A DNA stretch of 64,000 nt. It comes from Maribacter luteus (GTDB lineage: Bacteria > Bacteroidota > Bacteroidia > Flavobacteriales > Flavobacteriaceae). Under the pieces are notes generated by a model. That model made no database searches. It was not told where the DNA came from and saw only the letters and a list, made by a program, of their open reading frames with translations. Location of the stretch: positions 124,001-188,000 of the forward strand of contig NZ_WKJH01000001.1 of assembly GCF_009674825.1 (NCBI RefSeq), in the 5' to 3' direction. The position numbers were made by a program, and so were the translations under genes. Numbering within the stretch: position 1 is the stretch's first letter; the number at the start of each line of letters is the position of its first letter. Of this stretch, positions 25,108 through 34,305 are shown piece by piece.

Positions 25108-26724
25108 CTAATTATAAGCGGGATTTTGAGCAAAATCTTTATTTAAATTTAAATCCAAGGCCTTTTGGGGAATTGGCCTTAAAATCTTAAGTTCCCCTCC
25201 GGCTCCTGCAAAATTGCCTTCTTGAATCAAATAATGATGAAGTGAAGCCCTTTCCACTAATTTTCCAGTACGTTTTAGATCAAACCATCTATGATATTCC
25301 CCTAGAAGTTCACGAGCTCTTTCATCCAAAATATAATCAATATCCAAATCACCGATTTCCGCTGGAGCGACACCTGCACGTTGCCTGACAACATTGAGCC
25401 TGTTCAAAGCAGTTGTTGGATCTGATGCTTGCAAATAGGCTTCCGCAGCTATTAAGTAAGTATCCCCAAGTCTTGAGAGAATAATATCCCGAGTGCTTGT
25501 TTCTTCACCGAATTGTGCTTCTGGATCATCGAATTTCTTAACTGGGATAGTTTCATAATCCAAACTTACCACTTGCGCGGAATGCGTACCATAGGAATGA
25601 TATTCGAAATCCTGAGTTAAAGCATGGGTTGTAACGTAAGCCAAGCTGTCAGCTGTTGTGAACCATTGTGGTTCATAAAAATCGGTAATGGGCAAACCGC
25701 TGTCTGGACCTTCATCGTAATAGTCGAAATACCTCTCAAACACCTCATTCATAAAAGTGGCTTCCCAGCGGGTATCATCTTCGGTGTACAAGCTTAAGGC
25801 AAAATCAGTTGGACAAAGGTTATACGTTCTAAATGGTGCATCACCTGCCACTTCGGAACCTCCTAAATAAGGTCCAAAATAAGATGCTTGGCGATTACCC
25901 AAAACTGTGGGATCAGTGCTTATTGATGACCCATCATACTGCACGGAGAATATCACTTCTTCATTCTTGTCATTCTTTGGTGTCCAAAGTTCCTCGAAGG
26001 TCAAATTCAATGCTTGCCCGTTAATAGCATCATCAGCATAATCTGCCGCAGTGGAAAAATCCGTGGAAGATCCAAATGATTCATATCCTTTAGTCAAATA
26101 TACTTTAGCCAGTAAGTGTTGAACGGCCCTTTGGTTCACCCTTCCGCTAAAATCTCCAGAGGAGACCGAACCTAAGGCTTCGGTCAAATCGGTAATAATC
26201 AAATCATAAACCTCTTCTGCCGAACTCCTGTCAAATTCCAAAACGGGACTATCTATAAAATCCGTTACTATACCAACCCCACCATAGGTCTGAACCAATA
26301 AGAAATAGGCATTTGCCCTTAAATACTTGATTTCACCGATCCGGGCCGCTAAATTTGTAGTCTGTTCGGTCTGTTCCGAATAATACAAAGCGGTATTGGC
26401 AGTTTGAATGGCTTTATATGCCGTTCTATAAATGTGATCAACACCTTCAGATGAAGCGTTTAACTGGGTGTATTGACTTAACCCAGGTGGTTCTTCGGTC
26501 CTACCTGGAGCATAGAGATCGGTACCGGAACAAAACATGAAAGCTTCCTCCCCATAAATTTCCCTAAGTTGGGCATAATTGGCATTGACCAAACTTTCAA
26601 AGCCCGATTCTGTCAAATAAAAAGTCTCTGCCGTTGCATTTGCTAGGTTTTCCTCTTCCAGATAATCGCTACAAGAGGTAAGGATCAATCCTAAAAATCC
26701 TAAAATGGTTATTATTTTTTTCAT
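25108..26724 (-). CDS. SusD/RagB family surface glycan-binding lipoprotein
   Basis: The 538-residue protein has a lipoprotein signal (LTSCSDYLEEE, Cys18), the N-terminal TPR-like helices of SusD (YKAIQTANTALYYSEQ; EIKYLRANAYFLLVQTYGGVGIVTDF) and the C-terminal RagB/SusD end (YILDERARELLGEYHRWFDLKRTG, then LRPIPQKALDLN). SusD proteins sit on the SusC barrel at the cell surface and capture oligosaccharides. It follows the SusC gene after 10 bp. The pectin enzymes around it imply an oligogalacturonide or rhamnogalacturonan ligand. Confidence 0.95.
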   Translation of the reverse strand: MKKIITILGFLGLILTSCSDYLEEENLANATAETFYLTESGFESLVNANYAQLREIYGEEAFMFCSGTDLYAPGRTEEPPGLSQYTQLNASSEGVDHIYRTAYKAIQTANTALYYSEQTEQTTNLAARIGEIKYLRANAYFLLVQTYGGVGIVTDFIDSPVLEFDRSSAEEVYDLIITDLTEALGSVSSGDFSGRVNQRAVQHLLAKVYLTKGYESFGSSTDFSTAADYADDAINGQALNLTFEELWTPKNDKNEEVIFSVQYDGSSISTDPTVLGNRQASYFGPYLGGSEVAGDAPFRTYNLCPTDFALSLYTEDDTRWEATFMNEVFERYFDYYDEGPDSGLPITDFYEPQWFTTADSLAYVTTHALTQDFEYHSYGTHSAQVVSLDYETIPVKKFDDPEAQFGEETSTRDIILSRLGDTYLIAAEAYLQASDPTTALNRLNVVRQRAGVAPAEIGDLDIDYILDERARELLGEYHRWFDLKRTGKLVERASLHHYLIQEGNFAGAGGELKILRPIPQKALDLNLNKDFAQNPAYN

Positions 26725-26734
26725 CGTTTTTTTT

Positions 26735-29700
26735 TTAAAGTTTTACACTTAGCCCTAATTGGTATGTAATAGAACTGACCCTACCTATTTCGTAACCTGC
26801 AGAAGCCCATTCTGGATCGTAACCATCATAATCCGTAAATACAAATGGATTTAGGACATTAGCATAAATCCTTAGTGATTTTAATCCCAATCTATCCAAG
26901 GTGTTCTTCTCAAAAGTATAGCCTAGGGCGATATTCTTGACCTTAACAAAGGAAGCATCCCTATAATACCCTACTTGATCGTTCCTCCAGTACTGACCAG
27001 CATTCCTAGCTTGCGGATAACTATTCGAGTACTGTGCTGGAATATCTGCTCCATTTGCAGGAATGTACCAGTCCGCTATGTCTAATTTTTGACGTCCCCT
27101 ATCCCGAACATCAGTGAAATTTTGGTGGAACTCACTATAGACAAAAACACCTTGATTGGTAATTGCCGAAGCTGAAACATCAAAATTACCTACACGTAGT
27201 CTCGTAAATACACTACCCGACCATTTAGGATCTGATGAACCTAAAACCACGCGATCATTATCTATTCCTAGTTTACCTTCCCCTGGACTAATTACACCGT
27301 CCCCATTGAAATCAACGACTTTCGCTTGACCTTCGCCTTGACCGTAAGACTCGGCCTGGGCAACTTCATCGGCCTGCCATATACCATCGAATTTATAATT
27401 GTACTGGGCATCCAATGACTCCCCGATGATTCTCCAAACCCTTGATTCGTCGGTTGCGAAAACCAAACCTGATTCATCTTGGCCTTGAAAGGATTCTAAA
27501 GTATTGGTATTCTTGGTGAACGTAAATGATGTTTCCCAAGAAATATTCTCTGTATCAACATTGAGTGTTCTAAGGGCAACTTCCACCCCCTTATTACTCA
27601 CTGACCCCGTATTCGAAGTAATCACGGAATATCCCGTTTCCAAAGGCAACGCTAGATCTTCCAATAAATCTTTTGACAATCTATCATAAACATCCACACT
27701 ACCCGATATCCTATTTCTCAAGAAGCCGAAATCAACACCTACATTCAATTCCCTAGTTCGTTCCCAACCTAAATAGGCATTAGCTAATGAAGAAGGTAAA
27801 AAACCGTTTGCGGCACTACCTCCAAAATCATAATAAGTAGATTGATCCAAAATGTTCTTTGTTTTGTAAGCATCTATGTTATTGTTCCCGGTATAACCGA
27901 AACTGGCCCTCAACTTTAAATTGGAAACTGTTCCTTGTTCTTTCATAAAAGATTCCTCGCTGATTCTCCAGGCTACAGCGGCCGATGGGAAAGAATCCCA
28001 TCTCTTACTTTCAGAGAGCAACGAAGAGCCATCCCATCTATTGGATAGGGTCAACAAATACTTATTATCATAGGAATAGTTTAACCTAACAGCATAAGAA
28101 CTCAAGGTTTGCTTTACAAAATCTGAATTGAGGTTGAACGTGCTTTGTTCCCCAGAACCCAAATTATAAAAACCAGTATCAAAAGGTTGTTTTCTTGAGC
28201 TCGAAAATGAACTTTCGTAACGATCGGAATATAAACTCTGAAGTCCCAATAACTTAACATTGTGCTTTTCATTAAAGGTATAATCGATATTGAATTGATT
28301 ATCCCAACTATAATTGAAGCTTTCTTCTTTTGTCAATTCAGAAGATGGCAAATTATCGTTACCAATACCTGTATTGGTCATGGCTCCCCATGCCCTACCC
28401 CTACGTTCTGTATTCAAACCTGCGGAATACGTAGTCTTAAAGCTCAACCATTCCAAAGGACTGTATTGAAAAAACACGTTACCTATACCGTTCCACCTTC
28501 TATACTCATCGGTTGAGTTCTCGATTTCCAATAGCGGGTTATAAGTACTTGTTTTATTAATGGCATAATCTCCACTGGTTGGAAACACCAATTTACCCGG
28601 CTGTGGAAAAAGCTCGTTGGTTTCATTTCCATTGTCATCAATGGCGTAAGGGGTTAAGAACGGGTTTAATCTAAATGCCTCACGCATAGCCAAATCACTT
28701 CCGTCATTTTGAATGGTATGTGCCATTGTCAAATTGATACCAGTAGAAAATTTATCACTGATTCGATGATTAACCCCTACTTTAAAGGTATACTTGTCCA
28801 ACTCCTCATTTTCAATGTTTCCTGTTTCATTTTGAAGTCCAAAACCAATATTATAAGAAAGTCCGTTATCGGCCCTTCCAGAAATATTCAAATAGTTATT
28901 CTGCTGGATCCCAGTCTTTAAAACCGCATCGTACCAGTCAAATACCTGACCATTGTCCGCACGTTGTTTTAAAACTGAATTGGCAGTTCCAACGACTTTC
29001 TCCTGTAACAGTTCGGGTGATATGGTCATAGGATCACTAGCAGTTGTTGCCAAATAAGCAGATTGGTGGTAATACCACCATTTCTCACCACCCATCATTT
29101 TAGGTAACCGGGCCGTTTCCTTAACCCCTAAATATGAATCAAAGGAAATATTAATCCCTCCTTTCGCAGAAGTACCACTTTTTGTAGTTACTATAACCAC
29201 TCCATTTGTACCTCTTGAACCGTAAATAGCCGTAGAAGAAGCATCTTTCAAAATATCTATTTGGGCAATATCCTGAGGGTTTAAAAAGTCGATACCATCC
29301 GTTGGCACGCCATCAACTACATATAAGGGTTCTGAATCCCCTGTTGTAGAATTCTTACCCCTGATCACAATGTCGAAACCATCTCCGATACGACCCGTAG
29401 AGGATGATATTTGAACCCCGGCCACATTACCTTGGATAGCTTCTAAAGGACTTGTAGTATTTCGCTCGGTAAGAGCCTCGGTACCAACCGAAGTAATTGC
29501 ACCAGTAAGGTCGGACTTTTTTTGTGTACCGTACCCTACAACAACCACTTCTTCAAGAGCCTGGGTATCTTCCTGTAAGGTTACGCTCACCTGGGTTCTT
29601 CCGTCAACGCTGACCTCTTGGGTCGAATAACCCAAATAACTCAATACCAATACAGCATTGTCCGTTGTTAAGGTAATTGAATAATTACCATCAAAATCTG

Positions 29701-29896
29701 TTTGAGTACCATTAGTAGTACCCTTTTCCACGATGTTAACCCCTGGAAGCGGGCCTTGTGTTCCGGCTTCGGTTATTAAACCGCTAACCGTTTCCCCCTG
29801 TTGCGCCTGTACATTCCCTACGACCAGTAGAAAAAGAAAAAGGGCACTGGCAGAAATCCATTTAAAGGATTTTCCTTTTGATAAGTTAATTTTCAT
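26735..29896 (-). CDS. SusC/RagA family TonB-dependent outer membrane transporter
   Basis: The 1053-residue protein has a signal peptide (ending NVQAQQ), a carboxypeptidase-D regulatory-like domain (about 37-112; GPLPGVNIVEKGTTNGTQTD), a TonB box region (ALEEVVVVGYGTQKK), a plug domain (DIVIRGKNS, EPLYVVDGVP, STAIYGSRGTNGVVIVTTK) and a long beta-barrel ending LGLSVKL. It imports oligosaccharides with TonB energy, together with the SusD-like protein encoded next. It is the second gene after GH28, 30 bp apart. No own promoter is evident in that gap, so transcription from the GH28 promoter is likely. Confidence 0.96.
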   Translation of the reverse strand: MKINLSKGKSFKWISASALFLFLLVVGNVQAQQGETVSGLITEAGTQGPLPGVNIVEKGTTNGTQTDFDGNYSITLTTDNAVLVLSYLGYSTQEVSVDGRTQVSVTLQEDTQALEEVVVVGYGTQKKSDLTGAITSVGTEALTERNTTSPLEAIQGNVAGVQISSSTGRIGDGFDIVIRGKNSTTGDSEPLYVVDGVPTDGIDFLNPQDIAQIDILKDASSTAIYGSRGTNGVVIVTTKSGTSAKGGINISFDSYLGVKETARLPKMMGGEKWWYYHQSAYLATTASDPMTISPELLQEKVVGTANSVLKQRADNGQVFDWYDAVLKTGIQQNNYLNISGRADNGLSYNIGFGLQNETGNIENEELDKYTFKVGVNHRISDKFSTGINLTMAHTIQNDGSDLAMREAFRLNPFLTPYAIDDNGNETNELFPQPGKLVFPTSGDYAINKTSTYNPLLEIENSTDEYRRWNGIGNVFFQYSPLEWLSFKTTYSAGLNTERRGRAWGAMTNTGIGNDNLPSSELTKEESFNYSWDNQFNIDYTFNEKHNVKLLGLQSLYSDRYESSFSSSRKQPFDTGFYNLGSGEQSTFNLNSDFVKQTLSSYAVRLNYSYDNKYLLTLSNRWDGSSLLSESKRWDSFPSAAVAWRISEESFMKEQGTVSNLKLRASFGYTGNNNIDAYKTKNILDQSTYYDFGGSAANGFLPSSLANAYLGWERTRELNVGVDFGFLRNRISGSVDVYDRLSKDLLEDLALPLETGYSVITSNTGSVSNKGVEVALRTLNVDTENISWETSFTFTKNTNTLESFQGQDESGLVFATDESRVWRIIGESLDAQYNYKFDGIWQADEVAQAESYGQGEGQAKVVDFNGDGVISPGEGKLGIDNDRVVLGSSDPKWSGSVFTRLRVGNFDVSASAITNQGVFVYSEFHQNFTDVRDRGRQKLDIADWYIPANGADIPAQYSNSYPQARNAGQYWRNDQVGYYRDASFVKVKNIALGYTFEKNTLDRLGLKSLRIYANVLNPFVFTDYDGYDPEWASAGYEIGRVSSITYQLGLSVKL

Positions 29897-29926
29897 AATT
29901 GTTAATTAGTTAAGTTAATCTTTTAG

Positions 29927-31366
29927 TTAATCACTAAGAGTTTTCATTAATTTTCCATTGATTATTGTATTGATAAAGTTTAAATTAGTTACGTTTTCAA
30001 CTGAGTATGCCGAGTCCACTTTTTTGATCGTAACATTCTTCAATGTTATGTCCTTAATCGGCACCTCTTTATATCCCTTAGCCAAAACACCATACTCCCC
30101 GCCATCTTCAACAGTTATATTCTCAAGATTTATATTTTGGATCCTAGGTATGAAATCCCCTTCTTGAGCTCCATATATTCCATAGAAAAGATTGATTTTC
30201 AGAACAGCCTCCTTTACTTCCCCTACTTTGATGTTTCGCACATAAACATCCTCGACAAAGCCCCCTCTTTTGGTGTTGGTCTTGATCCTGATGGCCCTAT
30301 CTAAATTTGGACTGTCCATTATACAATCCTCTACAAAGATGTTTCTTACCCCTGCCGAGATCTCACTACCCATGACCACACCCCCATGGCCATCTATCAT
30401 TCTACAGTTTTGTACTATGATATTCTCACTGACTATACCCACTCTTCTTCCATCCTCATTTCTTCCAGATTTAATGGCAATACAATCATCCCCCGTATTG
30501 AAGACAGCATTTTTTATCAAGACATTTTTCGAATATTCCGGGTCACAACCATCATTGTTTGGACCATGGCTCTCAACAACAACTCCGTCAATCGTAACAT
30601 TAATAGATTTGATAGGGTGTATAACCCAGAAAGGGGCATTAATTATCTTTACTCCTTGTACAAGTACATTCTCACAAGAAAAAGGCTCAATGAACGATGG
30701 CCTAAGAAATTCACCTTTTCCAAATATCCTTTGATTCACTGGAACATCGACCTCTGACATTTCCTCCTTTAATTTTTTTAAGGAAGAATGCTGTTTTGGA
30801 TCGCCTTCTTGCCAACCATAACTATCTTTTCCGCACCATGGCCACCAAAAATCATTACCTGCTTGACCATTTAACACCCCTTTACCAGTGATGGCGATGT
30901 TCTTTTTTTCGTAAGCGTAAATCAATGGTGAGAAATTCATTAGTTCAGTACCTTCATAAGATGTATGGACAAGAGGGTAATAGTCATCCAAATTTTTACT
31001 GAATAATATTTCAGATCCTGCTTCCAAGTGCAAATTGACATTATCTTCTAAATGTATGGGTCCTGTCAAAAATTTTCCTTTTGGGACCAACACTATGCCA
31101 CCACCAGCTTCGGAGCAAGCACCCATTACTTTTTTGAAAGCATCCGTATTGTCATAAACCCCGTCAGCAACAGCTCCAAAATCTAGAATACTAAGGGTAT
31201 CGCCCTTAAAAACAGGTAATGTTATGGAATCAACTATCTGGGCCATTTGCTTCCATGGATCCGATGTTCGACTTTCATTTTGCCTACACGAAACGACAAA
31301 CAAAACAATACCTAACAAAACCAAACCCTTAACCCAATGCAACTTATAGAATGTGTTTTGTGACAT
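29927..31366 (-). CDS. Polygalacturonase GH28, lipoprotein
   Basis: The 479-residue protein has a lipoprotein signal (VLFVVSC, Cys27) and a right-handed beta-helix. All family active-site blocks are present: NNDGCD (Asp272), TGDDCIAIKSG (Asp293, Asp294), GHGG (His327) and RIK (Arg360, Lys362). GH28 hydrolyses alpha-1,4 bonds of polygalacturonate or terminal galacturonosyl units with inversion. It opens the pectin operon and is the first gene after the divergent control region with the LacI-type regulator; an ATCGAT-centred palindrome lies at its promoter. Saturated galacturonate from this enzyme would feed the UxaC-UxaB-UxaA branch. Confidence 0.93.
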   Translation of the reverse strand: MSQNTFYKLHWVKGLVLLGIVLFVVSCRQNESRTSDPWKQMAQIVDSITLPVFKGDTLSILDFGAVADGVYDNTDAFKKVMGACSEAGGGIVLVPKGKFLTGPIHLEDNVNLHLEAGSEILFSKNLDDYYPLVHTSYEGTELMNFSPLIYAYEKKNIAITGKGVLNGQAGNDFWWPWCGKDSYGWQEGDPKQHSSLKKLKEEMSEVDVPVNQRIFGKGEFLRPSFIEPFSCENVLVQGVKIINAPFWVIHPIKSINVTIDGVVVESHGPNNDGCDPEYSKNVLIKNAVFNTGDDCIAIKSGRNEDGRRVGIVSENIIVQNCRMIDGHGGVVMGSEISAGVRNIFVEDCIMDSPNLDRAIRIKTNTKRGGFVEDVYVRNIKVGEVKEAVLKINLFYGIYGAQEGDFIPRIQNINLENITVEDGGEYGVLAKGYKEVPIKDITLKNVTIKKVDSAYSVENVTNLNFINTIINGKLMKTLSD

Positions 31367-31396
31367 AGAATTTATTCTAAAAAATTATTGTACAAC

Positions 31397-31412
31397 GTGC
31401 AATCGATTGCAC
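31397..31412. promoter_or_regulatory. LacI-type operator at the GH28 promoter
   Basis: GTGCAATCGATTGCAC is a perfect 16-bp palindrome with the central CG typical of LacI-family sites. It starts directly at the end of the -7 box of the GH28 promoter and would block transcription when occupied. Related sites lie at 31594-31607 and 41979-41996. Confidence 0.8.
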
Positions 31413-31443
31413 AATACTAAGAAATAATTTGGCATTTAACAAA
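31412..31443 (-). promoter_or_regulatory. Promoter of the pectin utilisation operon
   Basis: On the minus strand TTTG (31443-31440) and TAGTATTG (31419-31412) are separated by 20 bp. This fits TTTG-N19-21-TAnnTTTG with one mismatch. The last base of the -7 box is the first pair of the operator palindrome. The GH28 start codon is 46 bp downstream. Confidence 0.6.
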
Positions 31444-31593
31444 ATATTTGGATGTAAAAATGTGTTTTTAACAAAATAACACCCTCTATATTCTTTATTT
31501 AATGATTCAAAGTTGTCCTAAATGAAATACAACCCATTGCTAAACACTATTTATTCAATAAATACAGTACATTTATACAACAAATACTTATAT

Positions 31594-31607
31594 TGTAATC
31601 GATAACA
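31594..31607. promoter_or_regulatory. LacI-type operator upstream of the LacI gene
   Basis: TGTAATCGATAACA is a 14-bp palindrome with one mismatched pair and the same ATCGAT core as the other two sites. It lies 52 bp before the regulator start codon, just after TATATTG, and points to autoregulation. It is the weakest of the three sites. Confidence 0.6.
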
Positions 31608-31658
31608 CATTTTTGATTTATTTTAACTGTATTATGCCTTTCTTTGACCAAAAAATAA

Positions 31659-32687
31659 ATGAGTAAGAAAACCACCATATACGATATCGCCAAAGCATTG
31701 AATATTACTGCCGCAACGGTATCCAGAGCACTAAACAACAATCCTAGGATAAGTGACGATACCAAAAGGATGGTATTGGAGACTGCTGCGGAGTTAAATT
31801 ACAAGCCCAACAGGTTGGCTATGGCCCTAAAAAGCGGAAAGAGCAAGAATGTTGGAGTAGTGTTACCCTATATAAACCGAACTTTTTTTTCCAATGTCAT
31901 ACATGGCATCGAGGAAGAATTGAATCCTATGGGATATAATGTTATTATTTGTCAAACCCATGAGGATGAGAAAAAGGAAGCAGATGTTATTCAAAACCTT
32001 TTAAATGCTCAGGTAGACGGGATTCTCATATCCGTATCCCGAGAAACAAAGAATACGGAGCATTTTAACCAAATATTGAAAAAAAACATTCCGCTTATAT
32101 TCTACGATCGTAAAATCAATGTTAAAGGAGCAAGTTCGGTAACATTGGATGACTACCAAGGAGCATACGAAGCGACCAAACATTTAATTGACCAAGGTTG
32201 CAAGAAAATCGCTCATTTTACCGTTGACCGATCCTTGGAAATATATGAAAATAGAATTCAAGGCTATAAACAGGCTTTGAAAGATGGAGGAATCAAATTC
32301 AACATGAACCATGTAGTAACCATTGAAAGTGACATCGAAGCTGGTAAGGAAGCGACCAAAAAGCTAATGGAGCTTGCGAATCCGCCAGATGCCATCTTCT
32401 CGGCAAGTGACCCTTGCGCCTTAGGGGCGATTCAACATTTAAAGTCTATCAATGTACGTATTCCCGAAGACTTTTGTGTAGTAGGTTTCAGTAATGACCC
32501 GTTTACCCAATTCATGGAATTAACGATAAGTTCTGTTGATCAATCTCCCTTGCTAATGGGCAGAACAGCGGCAAAAGTCTTCTTGGAACAAATTAATGAG
32601 GATGATATAAAGATTGAAAAGCAAGTAGTGTTAACCCCTAGCCTCAAAATACGTAAATCATCGATGAAATTAGATTCTGATTTATAA
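31659..32687 (+). CDS. LacI family transcriptional regulator of pectin/uronate genes
   Basis: The 342-residue protein has a LacI-type helix-turn-helix (TIYDIAKALNITAATVSRAL, about 5-24), the hinge helix (PNRLAMALKSGKS) and a periplasmic-binding-protein-like sensor domain (GVVLPYINRTFFSNV, GVDGILISVSR region, FSASDPCALGA, DQSPLLMGRTAAKVF). It is transcribed away from the GH28 operon and runs into the end of uxaA with a 6-bp tail overlap. Three palindromes with an ATCGAT core, at the GH28 promoter, upstream of this gene and at the kduI promoter, are its likely targets. The inducer is probably a uronate intermediate such as KDG, galacturonate or a keto-deoxyuronate; this is inference. Confidence 0.9.
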   Translation: MSKKTTIYDIAKALNITAATVSRALNNNPRISDDTKRMVLETAAELNYKPNRLAMALKSGKSKNVGVVLPYINRTFFSNVIHGIEEELNPMGYNVIICQTHEDEKKEADVIQNLLNAQVDGILISVSRETKNTEHFNQILKKNIPLIFYDRKINVKGASSVTLDDYQGAYEATKHLIDQGCKKIAHFTVDRSLEIYENRIQGYKQALKDGGIKFNMNHVVTIESDIEAGKEATKKLMELANPPDAIFSASDPCALGAIQHLKSINVRIPEDFCVVGFSNDPFTQFMELTISSVDQSPLLMGRTAAKVFLEQINEDDIKIEKQVVLTPSLKIRKSSMKLDSDL

Positions 32688-34295
32688 GGAAACCCCTCTT
32701 TTCCATGGGATAAAATCATCCTGGCCCAAAGAATCGGCCTTTGACACGATTTCGCCACTTGCCACTTTAATGACATACTCCAAAATCTCTTCTCCCATTT
32801 CGGAAATTGATTTTTCCCCACTAATTACCCCTCCTGTATCTATATCGATAATATCGGGCATACGTTCTGCCAAAGTACTATTTGATGCAATTTTCAACAC
32901 AGGGGCTATCGGGTTGCCAGTTGGTGTTCCCAGACCGGTAGTAAACAAAACGATATTAGCTCCTGAACCAACTAAACCCGTGGTACTTTCAACATCATTA
33001 CCCGGAGTACATAGTAAATTAAGACCTGGTTTAGTAACGTATTCCGTATAATCCAAAACCGCTTCTACAGGAGAAGTACCTCCTTTCTTCGCCGCTCCCG
33101 CGGATTTCATCGCATCGGTAATGAGACCATCTTTTATATTTCCGGGAGACGGATTCATATCAAAACCAGACCCCGCATTCACCACCGATTTTTCATAATC
33201 ATGCATCAATTGCATAAATCGTTGGCCGTCCTCTTCGTTTACACATCGATTCACAAGTTCTTGTTCAACCCCACATAACTCCGGAAATTCGGAAAGTATG
33301 GGAGAGCCCCCCAATGCCGCTAAAATATCGGAGGCATACCCCAATGCCGGATTGGCGGATATGCCCGAAAATCCATCAGAACCACCACACTCCAATCCCA
33401 TCTTCAATTTAGAAAGGGGAGCAGGTCTTCGTTCTATTCCATTTGCCGTTTTTATGGCCTCGAAAGACTCCTTTATAATCGTATTCAACATATGGTCAAC
33501 AGTTCCCATTTGTTGCTGTTCATAAATAAGCACGGGCTTTTCTAAATCAGGATCAATACTAGACAATGCTTTTTTAAAGATATCGACCTGAAGGTTTTGA
33601 CACCCTAAACTCAATACCGTTGCCCCGGCTACATTCGGGTTCTTCACATAACCTGCCAATAATTTGGCCAAAGTCTCCGAATCTTGACGGATTCCACCAC
33701 ATCCTCCTTGATGGGTAATGAACTTGATCTTGATGTTTTCCAGATTAATAGCTTTTTGCCCACCTTCATATACAGGAACATCAGCGGTATTACCGCTAAT
33801 AAGGTCTCGCAACAACTGTTGTTGCTTACTGACTTTACTTATTGAAAGTTCTTTCTCAAAAATATCTTTTAGGACCTCGATATTCCTGTTTTCACAAAAC
33901 ACCAACGGAAAAAACAACCAAACATTCTCGGTACCCACCTGCCCATCGGGCCGATGATACCCCATAAAAGTCCTATCCTTCCATTTTTCAATAGATGGTG
34001 CCGTCCACGAAACGCTAGTAGTCTTTTCCTTTACAGGGTTGGTTTGGTGTTTGACATTCCCAACCGTCAACAATCCTCCCTTATCTATATGGGTGACTGC
34101 CCTACCTACTAGGACGCCGTACATGTAGATGTTATCATTAGGTTGTAGTTCGACCAAGGATATTTTGTGCTTGGCTTTGGTATTTTCCAAAATTACAAGC
34201 TCATCACCCTCAAAACGTAATTTCTCCCCTTGCTTTAAATCAACAAGAGCGACTGCTACATTATCTTCATTCTGAACCTTGATCAACTTTCGCAT
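32682..34295 (-). CDS. uxaA: Altronate dehydratase UxaA
   Basis: The 537-residue enzyme dehydrates D-altronate to KDG (2-keto-3-deoxygluconate). It has the N-terminal SAF domain (VALVDLKQGEKLRF) and the large UxaA/GarD-type domain (FMGYHRPDGQVGTENVW, THQGGCGGIRQD, GLECGGSDGFSGISANPALG, NPSPGNIKDGLIT, LLCTPGNDVESTTGL). The Cys/His-rich Gly motifs belong to the metal site. It is the last gene of the uronate operon, 10 bp after uxaB, and its final bases overlap the 3' end of the convergent LacI gene by 6 bp. Confidence 0.94.
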   Translation of the reverse strand: MRKLIKVQNEDNVAVALVDLKQGEKLRFEGDELVILENTKAKHKISLVELQPNDNIYMYGVLVGRAVTHIDKGGLLTVGNVKHQTNPVKEKTTSVSWTAPSIEKWKDRTFMGYHRPDGQVGTENVWLFFPLVFCENRNIEVLKDIFEKELSISKVSKQQQLLRDLISGNTADVPVYEGGQKAINLENIKIKFITHQGGCGGIRQDSETLAKLLAGYVKNPNVAGATVLSLGCQNLQVDIFKKALSSIDPDLEKPVLIYEQQQMGTVDHMLNTIIKESFEAIKTANGIERRPAPLSKLKMGLECGGSDGFSGISANPALGYASDILAALGGSPILSEFPELCGVEQELVNRCVNEEDGQRFMQLMHDYEKSVVNAGSGFDMNPSPGNIKDGLITDAMKSAGAAKKGGTSPVEAVLDYTEYVTKPGLNLLCTPGNDVESTTGLVGSGANIVLFTTGLGTPTGNPIAPVLKIASNSTLAERMPDIIDIDTGGVISGEKSISEMGEEILEYVIKVASGEIVSKADSLGQDDFIPWKRGVSL

Positions 34296-34305
34296 AAATG
34301 ATTAT